Source: Desulfovibrio sp. Huiquan2017 (lineage in GTDB: Bacteria > Desulfobacterota > Desulfovibrionia > Desulfovibrionales > Desulfovibrionaceae). From it: DNA of 64,000 nt. The notes beneath the pieces are model-generated. The model had not been told where the DNA came from, searched no databases, and saw only the letters and a program-made list of their open reading frames with translations. The number at the start of each line of letters is the position of its first letter. The first letter of the stretch is position 1. The position numbers and the translations under genes are program-made. The stretch covers positions 67,208-131,207 of the forward strand of contig NZ_JAFMPN010000012.1 in the NCBI RefSeq assembly GCF_017351175.1. The letters run 5' to 3'. Of the stretch, positions 17,512 to 26,416 are shown piece by piece.

Positions 17512-18681
17512 CTAGATCTTGCAGGCGGTGCGCAGATCGTCCACGGCGTCGGTGGCTTCCCAGGTGAACTCGGGCAGCTCGCGGCCGAAGTGGCCGTAGT
17601 TGGTGGTTTTCTGGAAGATGGGGCGGCGCAGGTTGAGGCGCTCCTGGATGAAGTAGGGGCGCAGGTCGAAGACCTCGGTCACGGCCTTGGTCAACTGCTG
17701 GTCGGACACCTGGCCGGTGCCGCGCGCGCTGACAACCACGGACACGGGCTGGGCCACGCCGATGGCGTAGGCTATCTGGACTTCGCAGATGTCGGCCAGG
17801 CCTGCGGCGACCACGTTTTTGGCTACGTAGCGGGCCATGTATGCGCCGGAGCGGTCCACCTTGGAGGGGTCCTTGCCGGAGAAGGCGCCGCCGCCGTGGG
17901 CGCCCGCACCGCCGTAGGTATCGTTGATGATCTTGCGGCCGGTCAGGCCGCAGTCGCCGACCGGGCCGCCGATGACGAACCGGCCGGTGGGGTTGATGTA
18001 GGTCTTCAGCTTGTCGTCGATGAGTTCCTCGGGCAGGGACTTCATGATCACTTCATCGAGGATGGCGTGTTTGAGGTCCGCATAGGCGATATGCTCGTCG
18101 TGCTGGGAAGAAACGACCACGTTATCGATGCGCACGGGCTTGCCGTTGTCGAACTCCACGCAGACCTGGGTCTTGCCGTCCGGGCGCAGGAAATCGAGGA
18201 TGCCTTCCTTGCGCACGTAGGTCAGGCGGCGGGACAGCTTGTGGGCGTAGTAGATGGGGGTGGGCATGAGCGTGGGGGTCTCGTTGGTGGCGAAGCCGAA
18301 CATCATGCCCTGGTCGCCCGCCCCCTGCTCCTCGGGCTTTGTCCGGTCCACGCCTTGGGCAATGTCCGGGGATTGCTTGTCGATGGACGAGATGACCGCG
18401 CAGGTCTGCCAGTCGAAGCCCATGGTGTCGGAGCTGTTGTAGCCGATGCTCTTGATGGTCCCGCGGACGATCTCGGGGAAGTCGGCGAAGGCGGTGGTGG
18501 AAATCTCGCCGGCGATGAAGGCCATGCCGGTGGTGACCAGAGTTTCGCAGGCCACGCGGGCATTCGGGTCCTGGCCGATAATGGCGTCCAGGATGGCGTC
18601 GGAAATTTGGTCGGCGACCTTGTCCGGGTGGCCTTCGGTCACGGATTCGGAAGTGAACAGGTATTTGCCTTCAATCTGCAT
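17512..18681 (-). CDS. metK: S-adenosylmethionine synthetase
   Basis: Makes SAM from methionine and ATP. The 389-residue protein starts [20 protein letters not shown], the family start with the ATP-binding His. It carries [12 protein letters not shown] (signature 1), [20 protein letters not shown] (signature 2, P-loop-like) and [19 protein letters not shown]. Ribosome site GGAGG. It follows panD by 33 bp, too short for a SAM riboswitch, so SAM feedback through one is not indicated here. Confidence 0.97.
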   Translation of the reverse strand: MQIEGKYLFTSESVTEGHPDKVADQISDAILDAIIGQDPNARVACETLVTTGMAFIAGEISTTAFADFPEIVRGTIKSIGYNSSDTMGFDWQTCAVISSIDKQSPDIAQGVDRTKPEEQGAGDQGMMFGFATNETPTLMPTPIYYAHKLSRRLTYVRKEGILDFLRPDGKTQVCVEFDNGKPVRIDNVVVSSQHDEHIAYADLKHAILDEVIMKSLPEELIDDKLKTYINPTGRFVIGGPVGDCGLTGRKIINDTYGGAGAHGGGAFSGKDPSKVDRSGAYMARYVAKNVVAAGLADICEVQIAYAIGVAQPVSVVVSARGTGQVSDQQLTKAVTEVFDLRPYFIQERLNLRRPIFQKTTNYGHFGRELPEFTWEATDAVDDLRTACKI

Positions 18682-18714
18682 CGGGTCCTCCTTGGGGGTG
18701 CTACTTGCTGGCGT

Positions 18715-19095
18715 CTAGAAATCCGGATTGATCAGATCACATTCCAGGATTTCGTCCACGGTATTGTTTTTGCCTGCGATGACGACCCGAGGCCGACGGG
18801 TTTTGGCCTCGTTCTCGTCCAGCCACATGTATGCGGCGATAATCACGCGCTGCCCGACTCCGCCCTTGTGGGCGGCGGCGCCGTTCAAGCATATCTCGCC
18901 CGGCGCGCCGGGGATGGCATAGGTGGTCAGCCGTTCCCCGTTGTCCAGGTTGTACACATCCACCTGTTCGTAGGGCAGCAGGCCCACCGTTTTCATCAGT
19001 TTGGTGTCGATGGATATGCTGCCCCGGTATTCCAGGTTCGCGCAGGTAATGGTCGCGCCATGGATCTTGGCGCTCAAAAAACATCTCTGAGCCAC
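18715..19095 (-). CDS. panD: aspartate 1-decarboxylase (pyruvoyl)
   Basis: Makes beta-alanine for pantothenate. The proenzyme self-cleaves between Gly and Ser; here the site is in EYRGSISID (about residues 22-30). LNGAAAHKGGVGQRVIIAAY is the conserved downstream block. Length 126 is normal. It uses a GTG start (19093-19095) with AAGG upstream. Five bp separate it from panC, the preceding gene of the same operon; metK follows. Confidence 0.95.
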   Translation of the reverse strand: MAQRCFLSAKIHGATITCANLEYRGSISIDTKLMKTVGLLPYEQVDVYNLDNGERLTTYAIPGAPGEICLNGAAAHKGGVGQRVIIAAYMWLDENEAKTRRPRVVIAGKNNTVDEILECDLINPDF

Positions 19096-19100
19096 GAGTA

Positions 19101-19949
19101 TTAACCTTCTATCAATATATTATCGATGAGCCGGGCCTTGCCCATGCGTACGGCCACGGCGGCCAGTCCGGAACGGGCAATGGTCGTTATCGGTGAAATT
19201 TCGTCCGGGTCCACGATTTCGATGTAGTCCACCTCGCCCATGGGCAGGGTGGCGGCGAATTCCTCGGCCAGGAACCGCTTCAGGGCCGCGCAGTCCCGCT
19301 CTCCGGCTTTGGCTTTCTCGGCGAGCTTGAGCAGTCCCTTGCGGATGTTCGGGGCGGCCGCGCGTTCTTCCTTCGTCAGGTAGGCGTTGCGTGAACTCAG
19401 GGCCAGGCCGTCTTCCTCGCGGACGATGGGATGGCCGATGAGCCTGATCGGGATGTTCAGGTCGCGGACCATGCGGCGCAGGACGGCCAATTGCTGCCAG
19501 TCCTTTTCGCCGAACACGGCCACCTCGGCCTGGGTGAGCATGAACAGCTTGGTGACCACCGTGCATACGCCCCGGAAATGGACAGGGCGGGTGGCGCCGC
19601 ACAGATGGATGGCGAGCCGGGGGACCTCCACCCAAGTGGCGTGGTTGGCCTCGTACATGGCTCCGGGCTCGGGCGCGAAGAGCAGGTCCACGCCCTGGGC
19701 CTCGGCCTTGGCGCGGTCGCTTTCGAAGTCGCGCGGGTAGGAGGACAGGTCCTCGTTCTCGCCGAACTGGGTTGGATTGACGAAGACCGAGACCACCAGC
19801 CTGTCGCACTCGGGCCGTGCCCGGCCGATGAGGGAGGTGTGGCCGTGGTGCAGGTAGCCCATGGTCGGCACGAGGCCGATGGAATGGCCCTGCTTGCGCC
19901 AGGTCAGGCACTGGCGCTGCAACTCTGTCGGATCGGTGATGATATTCAT
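19101..19949 (-). CDS. panC: pantothenate synthetase
   Basis: Joins pantoate and beta-alanine using ATP. The 282-residue protein has GLVPTMGYLHHGHTSLIGRA (with the HIGH-like nucleotidyl motif HHGH), VVSVFVNPTQFGENEDLSSYPR, VFGEKDWQQLAVLRRMVRDL and IVREEDGLALSSRN, all family hallmarks. It is the first gene of panC-panD-metK. Together with panD it covers the last two steps to pantothenate; panB is not in the window. Confidence 0.96.
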   Translation of the reverse strand: MNIITDPTELQRQCLTWRKQGHSIGLVPTMGYLHHGHTSLIGRARPECDRLVVSVFVNPTQFGENEDLSSYPRDFESDRAKAEAQGVDLLFAPEPGAMYEANHATWVEVPRLAIHLCGATRPVHFRGVCTVVTKLFMLTQAEVAVFGEKDWQQLAVLRRMVRDLNIPIRLIGHPIVREEDGLALSSRNAYLTKEERAAAPNIRKGLLKLAEKAKAGERDCAALKRFLAEEFAATLPMGEVDYIEIVDPDEISPITTIARSGLAAVAVRMGKARLIDNILIEG

Positions 19950-20150
19950 TGTTCGCCTCGAAGCTTGGTGAACACCTGACAGATTTACTCGGAGGAGTCA
20001 AACAAAATGTTTATATCTGGATGTATTGATATAGCGGGCTTGTCAATTTTCGGAAGGGGCCGGATTCGGTGGAAAAAAGTGGTTTTGCACCATGTCGTTA
20101 CCCAAAGTTTTGTTTGAGAAAAAACAGTCCCCGTTGTACCCTGGCCCATT

Positions 20151-22574
20151 ATGAGGACAAACAAGGACATCTTCTCGGATCGGACCGTGTCGCTCACTCC
20201 CCAGGAGCTGATCGATTTCGAACACACCATCAAGGATTGCATGGCGGAGTTCGTGCCCTTCACCTCCTACAGCCTGTTCTTTCCTCGGCAGAAATCGGAC
20301 GTCATCCCCGAACCTGAGTTCAGGGCCGCGGACAACGAGTTGATCCTGCCCATGGTCTTCAAAGGCGAGATGATGTGCTATTTCATCGCCAAGGGCGTGC
20401 GCCTCAAGGCCCCGGCCACGGCCCCCGGCTACCTTATGGCCCTGGCCGCGTCCGTGCTGGAGAAGCTGGCCCTGTACAAGAAGGCGGTCACCGATCCGTT
20501 GACCGGCCTGTATTCGCGCAATTTCTTTTTCGAGGAACTGGAGCAGGCCATCGAGCAGGTCCAGGATTGCCTGGCCACGGGATCCTGCCGGGCGGGCATG
20601 GAGGCGCGCGAACCCGAGATCACCTTTTCCGGGACGTTCGGGGTCATTTTTCTTGATTTGGACACGTTCCAGCCCATCAACGAACGGTACGGCTACTTGA
20701 AGGGCGACGACATGTTGAGCGAAGTGGGGCGGCTGCTCCACATGGTTTGCCCCAAGTATACCACCGTGGCGCGCTTCGCCAACGACAAGTTCGCCATCCT
20801 GGTGCCCGACGCCAAGCCCCACGCCTGCTTCCAATTGTCCGAGGTCATTCGCTCGGGGCTGAGCAAGCTGTCCTTCACCGACGACATCACCAATGATACC
20901 ATCACCATCACCGGCAGCCTGGGCTACGTCTGCTACCCGCAGGGGCTGGAGGGCGCGCAGTTCCGACGCACGCCGTCCGAGCAGGCGCGCATGATCGTGC
21001 GCAAGGCGCGCAAGGGCGTGGCCGTGGCCAAGGACCAGGGGCGCAACCGGGTCTTCGGCTACGCAGATATCCTGTCCAAGGGCGGCCGGGTTCTCGAAAC
21101 ATTGCCCATGAACCGCATGGTCGTGTCGCTGGGCGAGGCCTCCGGGGCCAAGGTGGGGCAGCGGTTTCTGGTCCGTTCGCCCAAGTCCGGCGGCATCGCC
21201 TCGGCCTCGCTGACCGAAGACGAACGCCTGTCCGGCCGCTATCCGGCCCTGTACAAGGGCGAGGTGGTCCTGGTCGAAGTCCAGGATGACATCGCTTTCG
21301 CCGAGGCGCTGCACCTGGGCGACGCGGCCTGGGCCGTGGAGCCCGGCGACCGGCTCAATCTCATAGAGGGCGACGAAAGTCTGTTTTCGCCCGATCAGGA
21401 AATCAAGGACGACTCCATGCCCAGCCACGACGGCGCCACCCAACTCCTGCGATACGGCGAATTCGTCTCCTGGTTCGCCAAGGCCCGGCTTAAGCCCGAG
21501 ACCTTTGGCCTGTCCCTCATCCGCATCCTGGATCAGCCTGAAGAGAGCGACCGCTATCAGGACGGCATGGACCACATGGCCCGCGACGTGGCCCGGCTCG
21601 CCCGGGGTATCTTCGGCGACGCGGCCACCGGCGGCAGGTTCGGCCTCAACGGCATGATCTTTTTTGCCGAGGGTGTGGACCGGCAACCCCTCATGGACCG
21701 ATCCTTGGAACTGATCAGCGCGGCCGCCCGGTCCTTCGGCCTCAGGCTCGCCGTGGGCTCCGCTCGCTATCCCTTCCTCAATTTCGATCGGGCCGACATG
21801 CTCGAAAACTGCCGCAAGGCCTTGGAGCACGCCCTGCTTCTGCCCGAGCCGTGCGCGGCCGTGTTCGATTCCATTTCCCTCAACCTTTCCGCCGACCGCC
21901 GCTTCATGGACGGCGACGTCTACGGGGCCATCGAGGAATTCAAGCTGGCCTTGCTTGACGATGACAACAATCTGCTGGCCCGCAATTCGCTTGGCATTTG
22001 CTATGCCCAGCTTGGCCGGTTCGAGGAGGCCCGCCATGAGTTCGAGCGGGTGGTGGAGCTGGACAGGAAAGATGTCCTGGCTCTCTACAACCTGGGTTGG
22101 GCCAACCACCGCCTGGGTGATTTGCAGTCCGCCGAAAAAGCCTACCGCCAGTGCCTCAAGGCCGAACCCGGCCACGTTTATTCGCTCATGCGCCTGGGCT
22201 CCATCGAGGAAAAGGCCAACCACCTCAAGAAGGCTGCCAATCTCTATCAAAAGGCCGCCGGACAGCCTGGCGGTGAACGGCTGGTCTTCCGCCCTCTGGC
22301 CCGCGTTGCCTACCGGCGGGGCGACATCGAGGCCACTCGCGAGTACCTGCACCTGGCGCTGAACGCCGATCACAACGACCACCGGGCCATGCACATGCTC
22401 GCCAAGCTCTATCTCGACCAGGGCGAGGATCCGCAGATCGCCGAGGTCCTGGCCCGCCAGTCCTCGGCCCTGGCGCCCGGCGTGGACGACTACTGGGATA
22501 CCCTGGTCGAAGCCCTCGAAGCTCAGGGCAAGGGCGAGGAGGCCGCCATCGTCGCCGCCCGCGCAGCAGGGTAA
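20151..22574 (+). CDS. degenerate GGDEF protein with second cyclase-like domain and C-terminal TPRs
   Basis: An 807-residue cytosolic protein. The N-terminal 110 residues resemble a GAF-like sensor. Residues about 112-300 are a diguanylate cyclase fold with the linker DPLTGLYSRNFFFEEL and the metal site FGVIFLDLDTFQPINERYG. The signature GGDEF is replaced by ANDKF (about residues 210-214), so catalysis is unlikely. Residues about 410-575 look like a second nucleotide-cyclase-like region (FGLSLIRILDQPEES, LRLAVGSARYPF). Residues about 585-790 are tetratricopeptide repeats (LLARNSLGICYAQLGRFEEA, VLALYNLGWANHRLGDL). It probably acts as a signalling scaffold. The ATG has no good Shine-Dalgarno; it faces panC divergently. 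Confidence 0.75.
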   Translation: MRTNKDIFSDRTVSLTPQELIDFEHTIKDCMAEFVPFTSYSLFFPRQKSDVIPEPEFRAADNELILPMVFKGEMMCYFIAKGVRLKAPATAPGYLMALAASVLEKLALYKKAVTDPLTGLYSRNFFFEELEQAIEQVQDCLATGSCRAGMEAREPEITFSGTFGVIFLDLDTFQPINERYGYLKGDDMLSEVGRLLHMVCPKYTTVARFANDKFAILVPDAKPHACFQLSEVIRSGLSKLSFTDDITNDTITITGSLGYVCYPQGLEGAQFRRTPSEQARMIVRKARKGVAVAKDQGRNRVFGYADILSKGGRVLETLPMNRMVVSLGEASGAKVGQRFLVRSPKSGGIASASLTEDERLSGRYPALYKGEVVLVEVQDDIAFAEALHLGDAAWAVEPGDRLNLIEGDESLFSPDQEIKDDSMPSHDGATQLLRYGEFVSWFAKARLKPETFGLSLIRILDQPEESDRYQDGMDHMARDVARLARGIFGDAATGGRFGLNGMIFFAEGVDRQPLMDRSLELISAAARSFGLRLAVGSARYPFLNFDRADMLENCRKALEHALLLPEPCAAVFDSISLNLSADRRFMDGDVYGAIEEFKLALLDDDNNLLARNSLGICYAQLGRFEEARHEFERVVELDRKDVLALYNLGWANHRLGDLQSAEKAYRQCLKAEPGHVYSLMRLGSIEEKANHLKKAANLYQKAAGQPGGERLVFRPLARVAYRRGDIEATREYLHLALNADHNDHRAMHMLAKLYLDQGEDPQIAEVLARQSSALAPGVDDYWDTLVEALEAQGKGEEAAIVAARAAG

Positions 22575-22613
22575 CCCGGACATTTTCACCCCTTGCCGGG
22601 GCATGTCTTTAAC

Positions 22614-22650
22614 GCAAAAACGCATCGTGCATGGCACGATGCGTTTTTGC
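22614..22650. terminator. perfect palindromic terminator
   Basis: GCAAAAACGCATCGTGC, ATG, GCACGATGCGTTTTTGC: a 17-bp perfect stem with a 3-nt loop. The T-rich 3' arm can end transcription from either side, serving the GGDEF-TPR gene and the convergent M48 gene. Confidence 0.85.
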
Positions 22651-22811
22651 TTGGTTGCTGCGTTCCGGCGATTTGGCCGCTTGTACGCCATGGTCATGTC
22701 GCTGCCGGTGCGGGGTGGGCGCTCAAGCACAGAGCCGTGCGGACGCCCTGTATTCGTTCAACGGCGGGCCCGCTGGCGACCGCCGCGCTCCCCCTTTCCG
22801 GGGCAGGAGGG
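22651..22811. other. GC-rich gap without a recognised gene
   Basis: 161 bp between the palindromic terminator and the M48 stop. It is very GC-rich with several short self-complementary segments. No ORF or known RNA is convincing; a GGAA-loop resemblance to SRP RNA was considered and not accepted. Confidence 0.4.
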
Positions 22812-24050
22812 CTAACGGGGAGTCGCGGCCAGCGCGCGGATGCGCGCCGGGACCGGAGGGTGGCCGTAGTCGAGCCAGACCGTGAGCGGGTGCGGGGTCG
22901 GGTTGGACAGGTTGGAGGCCGAGAGCTTTTTCAGGGCCGAGATCAGGGCCTCGGGGCGGCCCGTGGTCCGGGCGGCGAAAGCGTCGGCTTCGAATTCGTG
23001 CCGGCGGGACAGGGCATTGGCGGCCACGGAGAGGACCAGTGATAGCGGGGTATAGAGTAGGATAAAGAAGACCAGTCCCGCATAGAGCGACATGTGCGTC
23101 ATGCCGAAGGCGCTGAAAAGGCCCTTGGAATCCAGAAACAGGGACATGAGGTAGAAAATCGCTCCGGTCTTGAGGATGCCCGTGACCAGCCGCTTCCGGA
23201 TGTGCCCGAGCTTGGCGTGGCCGACTTCGTGGGCCAGCACAGCCACGATTTCGTCCGGGTTCATTTCCTTGATGAGCGTGTCGAACAGGGCGATGCGCCG
23301 CCGCTTGCCGAACCCGGTGAAGAAGGCGTTGCTCTTGGTGGACCGCTTGGAGCCGTCCATGACGAAGATGCCGGTCAGTTCGAATCCGGCCTTGTCTGCA
23401 AACGCCTCCAGCTTGTCGCGCAGCTCGCCTGCTTCCAACGGAGTGAACTTGTTGAACAGCGGCAATATCCAGGTGGGGGCTACGTAGGTCAACCCCAGGG
23501 AGAGCAGAACCGCGAATCCCCAACACAGGAGCCATGCGTAGGGGCCTGTCCCGGCCAAAAAGAGCAGAATGCCCGCTACCAGCGCCCCGCCGATGAGCGC
23601 GCCGAGGACCAGTCCCTTGATGCGGTCCAGGACGAAGGTGCCCGGTGTGGTGGTGTTGAAACCGAACCGTTTTTCCAGGAAGAAGGTGTGGTAGATGTCG
23701 AAGGGCAGGCCGAGGATCGCGCTGATCAGGGCCAGCCCGCCGATGTAGGCCAGGCCGGTGACCAGCGGGCCGAACCCGGCGGCGCGGACGAGTTGATCGA
23801 GGACATTGAACCATCCGGCCGTGATGGCCGTGATCAGGACCGCCGTGTTGAAGGTCTCGCTGACCGACGAGAATCGCATGGAGGCCAGGGTGTAGGCCCG
23901 GGATCTGGCATAGGTTTCGGCGTCGAAGACGTCGGCCAGCTCCTCTGGCGGGGCGGGGCGCATGGCCCGGGCGGACAGGCGGTCGGATAGCAAGCCCAGG
24001 AACCATGCCGCCAGCAGGGACCCGATGATGATCGTGAGATAAGGGTTCAA
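22812..24050 (-). CDS. M48 family integral membrane zinc metalloprotease (Ste24/CAAX-type)
   Basis: About 412 residues with several membrane segments at the N-terminus and on both sides of the active site. The zinc motif HEVGH is at residues 274-278 (VLAHEVGHAKLGHIRKR). The third ligand is the Glu in RRHEFEADAFAA. YVAPTWILPLFNKFTPLEAG and SKRSTKSNAFFTGFGKRRRI are typical of the Ste24-like branch. I prefer the TTG at 24050 (MNPYLTIIIG; GGGAG 7 bp upstream); a TTG at 24080 would add 10 residues. Bacterial members act in membrane protein quality control; the substrate is unknown. Confidence 0.88.
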   Translation of the reverse strand: MNPYLTIIIGSLLAAWFLGLLSDRLSARAMRPAPPEELADVFDAETYARSRAYTLASMRFSSVSETFNTAVLITAITAGWFNVLDQLVRAAGFGPLVTGLAYIGGLALISAILGLPFDIYHTFFLEKRFGFNTTTPGTFVLDRIKGLVLGALIGGALVAGILLFLAGTGPYAWLLCWGFAVLLSLGLTYVAPTWILPLFNKFTPLEAGELRDKLEAFADKAGFELTGIFVMDGSKRSTKSNAFFTGFGKRRRIALFDTLIKEMNPDEIVAVLAHEVGHAKLGHIRKRLVTGILKTGAIFYLMSLFLDSKGLFSAFGMTHMSLYAGLVFFILLYTPLSLVLSVAANALSRRHEFEADAFAARTTGRPEALISALKKLSASNLSNPTPHPLTVWLDYGHPPVPARIRALAATPR

Positions 24051-24251
24051 GAACAACTCCCGGTGGCTGTGAACGCGCAATGCGCAGTGACCGGGTACGC
24101 TATACGGTTGCGCCCGCGCGCGTCAACCAAAGGGATGCCGCATGGGCTAGTGGTTCGGAAATATGGGATAATCGCGTCCATACTTGCCAATTCCCCACGG
24201 CTGTATTAATTTGCGCCTGTCGTTTACCGTTTTTTCGAGACGAAGGACAGC

Positions 24252-25106
24252 ATGTCAACAAGCCCCATGACCGCCAAGGAAATCCGCGAGGACATCGCGC
24301 GCGCTCGCGCCTATGCCAAGAAAAACGATTATCTGCGGACCCTCAGATGTTTGGCCAACGCTATCCGCGGGATAGTTTCCAACAAGGTCTTCGGGGCGGA
24401 GAAATTCGAGATTCAGGCCCACCTCGACGAGGCCCTTCGCGACCTGAACAAGATGAAGATGATCAAAAAGCTCTTCCCGGACGGGCTCCAGTACCGGAAG
24501 GGCAAGGAAAAGGCGTTCTTCCAGACCCTCATGCGGCTGCACAAGAAGCTCGGCGAGGCCATGGAGAAGGCCCGTGTGGCCCGGCTGCGCAAACGTCTCG
24601 GCGTACTCGACGACAACCTCATCAAGGCGGCCAAGCTGATCCAGGCCGGGCAGCCGCTGGAAGCCCGTAAACTGTATAGCAAGATTGCGGAATATTTCCA
24701 GGATATCGAGGGGATCCATTCGGATATCGGCAACCGCATGGCCACCTTCGGTCTGTTCGCCGAGGCCGTGCCCTACCTGATCAAGGCCCTCGAAACCCAG
24801 AACAACGACGTGCGTGCCCACAATGCGCTCATCCTCTGTTATGAGGGGCTGCACGAGACCGACAAGGCCATGGCCGCCGTCAAGGACGCCATGCGCTGGC
24901 TCGGCCCCAGCGAGAACCTGTACCTGCGCCTGGCCCGGCTGCACCTGCAAAAGCGCGAGTGGGGCGAGGTCTTCAACAGCGCCAAGGCCGCCCTGGACCG
25001 CAACCCCTTGAACACCGAGGCGGCCAAGCTCATGAAGCAGGCCGAGCCCAAGATCTTCTCCGGGGCCAAGAGTGCGGCCAAAAAAAATCACGACCTCAAT
25101 TTCTAG
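24252..25106 (+). CDS. TPR-repeat protein
   Basis: A 284-residue soluble helical protein without signal peptide. The first 130 residues are Lys/Arg-rich helices (IARARAYAKKNDYLRTLRCL, KLFPDGLQYRKGKEKAFF). Residues about 140-265 are tetratricopeptide-like repeats (LIQAGQPLEARKLYSKIAEY, AVPYLIKALETQNNDVRAHN, LYLRLARLHLQKREWGEVFN). The start has GAAGGA upstream. It probably mediates protein contacts, but no partner is indicated by the neighbours. The convergent gene overlaps its stop by 4 bp. Confidence 0.8.
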   Translation: MSTSPMTAKEIREDIARARAYAKKNDYLRTLRCLANAIRGIVSNKVFGAEKFEIQAHLDEALRDLNKMKMIKKLFPDGLQYRKGKEKAFFQTLMRLHKKLGEAMEKARVARLRKRLGVLDDNLIKAAKLIQAGQPLEARKLYSKIAEYFQDIEGIHSDIGNRMATFGLFAEAVPYLIKALETQNNDVRAHNALILCYEGLHETDKAMAAVKDAMRWLGPSENLYLRLARLHLQKREWGEVFNSAKAALDRNPLNTEAAKLMKQAEPKIFSGAKSAAKKNHDLNF

Positions 25107-25609
25107 TCAGGCCTAGGCTCTTTTTCGCCGACGGTCATGGTGAACGGTGCGTCCGGCAGATCGTCAAACAGGCAGGTGAACCGGGCCACCGCCGCGTCGG
25201 GATTCCGGGTGTAGGCCGGGGCAAAGGCCATGTGCGTGGCGCATGCTGTCTGTATGGACGTCTGGATGCCGACCGGCCGGAAGTCCTTGGGCGACGCCTC
25301 GTCCTTGGCCGGGGCCTGTTCGATTTCGGCCTTGTGGGGATGACCGCCCTTGACCCGGACCGCGTCCGCCTGGGCCACGTACCGTTTGGCCGGTGGCGTG
25401 GTGGGGATGTCCTTTGCCAGGAGCAGCGCGGCGATGTCGTTGCGGACCGCTTCGGTCTTGTCCGCCAGTTCCTCGGGAGTGAGCAGGGGCACCCTCTTGC
25501 CATGCAATCCTCGGGGCGATGCCGCCGCAGTGGATGCTTCCTCCGGCCTATCGGGTTCTTCCGCGTCCGTTTCGTGACGTAGTTTCGCCACCTCGGGGAT
25601 GGTCACCAT
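25103..25609 (-). CDS. hypothetical protein
   Basis: A polar protein of about 168 residues from the ATG at 25609 (MVTIPEVAKLRHETDAEEPD), with a charged N-terminus and a denser C-terminal part (LLTPEELADKTEAVRNDIAA, RFTCLFDDLPDAPFTMTVGE). The frame is open 50 codons further upstream but that part looks non-coding. No family is recognised, and no signal peptide or membrane segment is seen. It could be a chance frame in GC-rich DNA, but the C-terminal half looks protein-like. Confidence 0.45.
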   Translation of the reverse strand: MVTIPEVAKLRHETDAEEPDRPEEASTAAASPRGLHGKRVPLLTPEELADKTEAVRNDIAALLLAKDIPTTPPAKRYVAQADAVRVKGGHPHKAEIEQAPAKDEASPKDFRPVGIQTSIQTACATHMAFAPAYTRNPDAAVARFTCLFDDLPDAPFTMTVGEKEPRPD

Positions 25610-25854
25610 GTCGCCACATTCGTTTTGGGATGCCTGCCCTGCGGTCGTTCGCGTCGAATGCGAAGTGGGGAAAACGGCCTGTGTGCCGCAGCCCCGCGCC
25701 ACGGGGGAATCCTGTTCCCCTCCTTGCCGGATAATTCTTTTTTCGGTGAAGTCGGGCAAGGGGTAAGAGGTCTGCCGGGAACAAGGGGAAAACAGGCGGG
25801 CGGGGCCAAGAAGACGCCTGGCGGGCGCTCCGGCCCCGTCCTGGTTATGGAGGA

Positions 25855-26319
25855 CTAATCGGAAAAGCGAAGATCGGCGCGGGGCAGACGCAGGAACGCG
25901 CCTTTATCCGTAACAACGAGCAGGTTGCCGTCGCGGTCCAGATTCAACCCAGACACTTGGCTGCCGCAGCGGAACACCCGGCTCACCGCACCGTCGGGCG
26001 TAACCGCGAAAATATCGCCGCTCACGGTGCCCACGAAGAGGGTGCCCAACCGGTCCACGGCCAGGGTCGTGGGTCCGTCCACCCGGGCGTAGACCAGGGG
26101 ATCGTCGTCCGGCGGGACGCACAGGATTATCCCCGCCCGGCGGTCTACGGTGTAGGCGTAACCCCGGCCATCCATGACCAGCCCGGTCGTCCCGGGCAGG
26201 CCCGAACCGATCGCCCGTGACCCGTCGCCCGCCCAGGCCCTTGGGCCTGTCCCGGACAGGATGGCGGCAACTGTGAAAATACTTAACAAGAATAATTTGA
26301 TACGCAAACAACCCTGCAT
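25855..26319 (-). CDS. small exported beta-propeller-like protein
   Basis: 154 residues with a signal peptide (MQGCLRIKLFLLSIFTVAAI, then AWAGDG). The mature part shows three NHL-like strands sets, each with a Gly-rich turn: LVMDGRGYAYTVDRRAGIIL, LAVDRLGTLFVGTVSGDIFA and LNLDRDGNLLVVTDKGAFLR. Three repeats are too few for a closed propeller, so it may oligomerise or be a shortened relative. A strong ribosome site (GGAGG) precedes the ATG. It is transcribed divergently from the LysR gene and is a likely target of it. Confidence 0.65.
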   Translation of the reverse strand: MQGCLRIKLFLLSIFTVAAILSGTGPRAWAGDGSRAIGSGLPGTTGLVMDGRGYAYTVDRRAGIILCVPPDDDPLVYARVDGPTTLAVDRLGTLFVGTVSGDIFAVTPDGAVSRVFRCGSQVSGLNLDRDGNLLVVTDKGAFLRLPRADLRFSD

Positions 26320-26365
26320 GACGTGCCTCCTTTCTGTTTGAGGACACGGTAGAAATGGTGCATTA

Positions 26366-26382
26366 ATATGTCCAATACATAT
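26366..26382. promoter_or_regulatory. LysR-type operator candidate
   Basis: ATATGT and ACATAT arms with a 5-bp spacer form a symmetric site containing the T-N11-A pattern of LysR-type regulators. It lies in the 97-bp divergent gap, 35 bp before the lysR start and 47 bp before the exported protein gene. Confidence 0.6.
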
Positions 26383-26416
26383 TTACACGAAGATCAATAT
26401 GGATTAACTCTGAATC

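Noticed and set aside
18682-18714. SAM riboswitch before metK
   Set aside because: Only 33 bp separate panD and metK, too short for any SAM riboswitch.
22651-22811. SRP (4.5S) RNA gene on the minus strand
   Set aside because: A CCGGAAC...AGCAACC segment resembles the GGAA-loop region, but the closing stem does not pair and no matching flanking helix was found.
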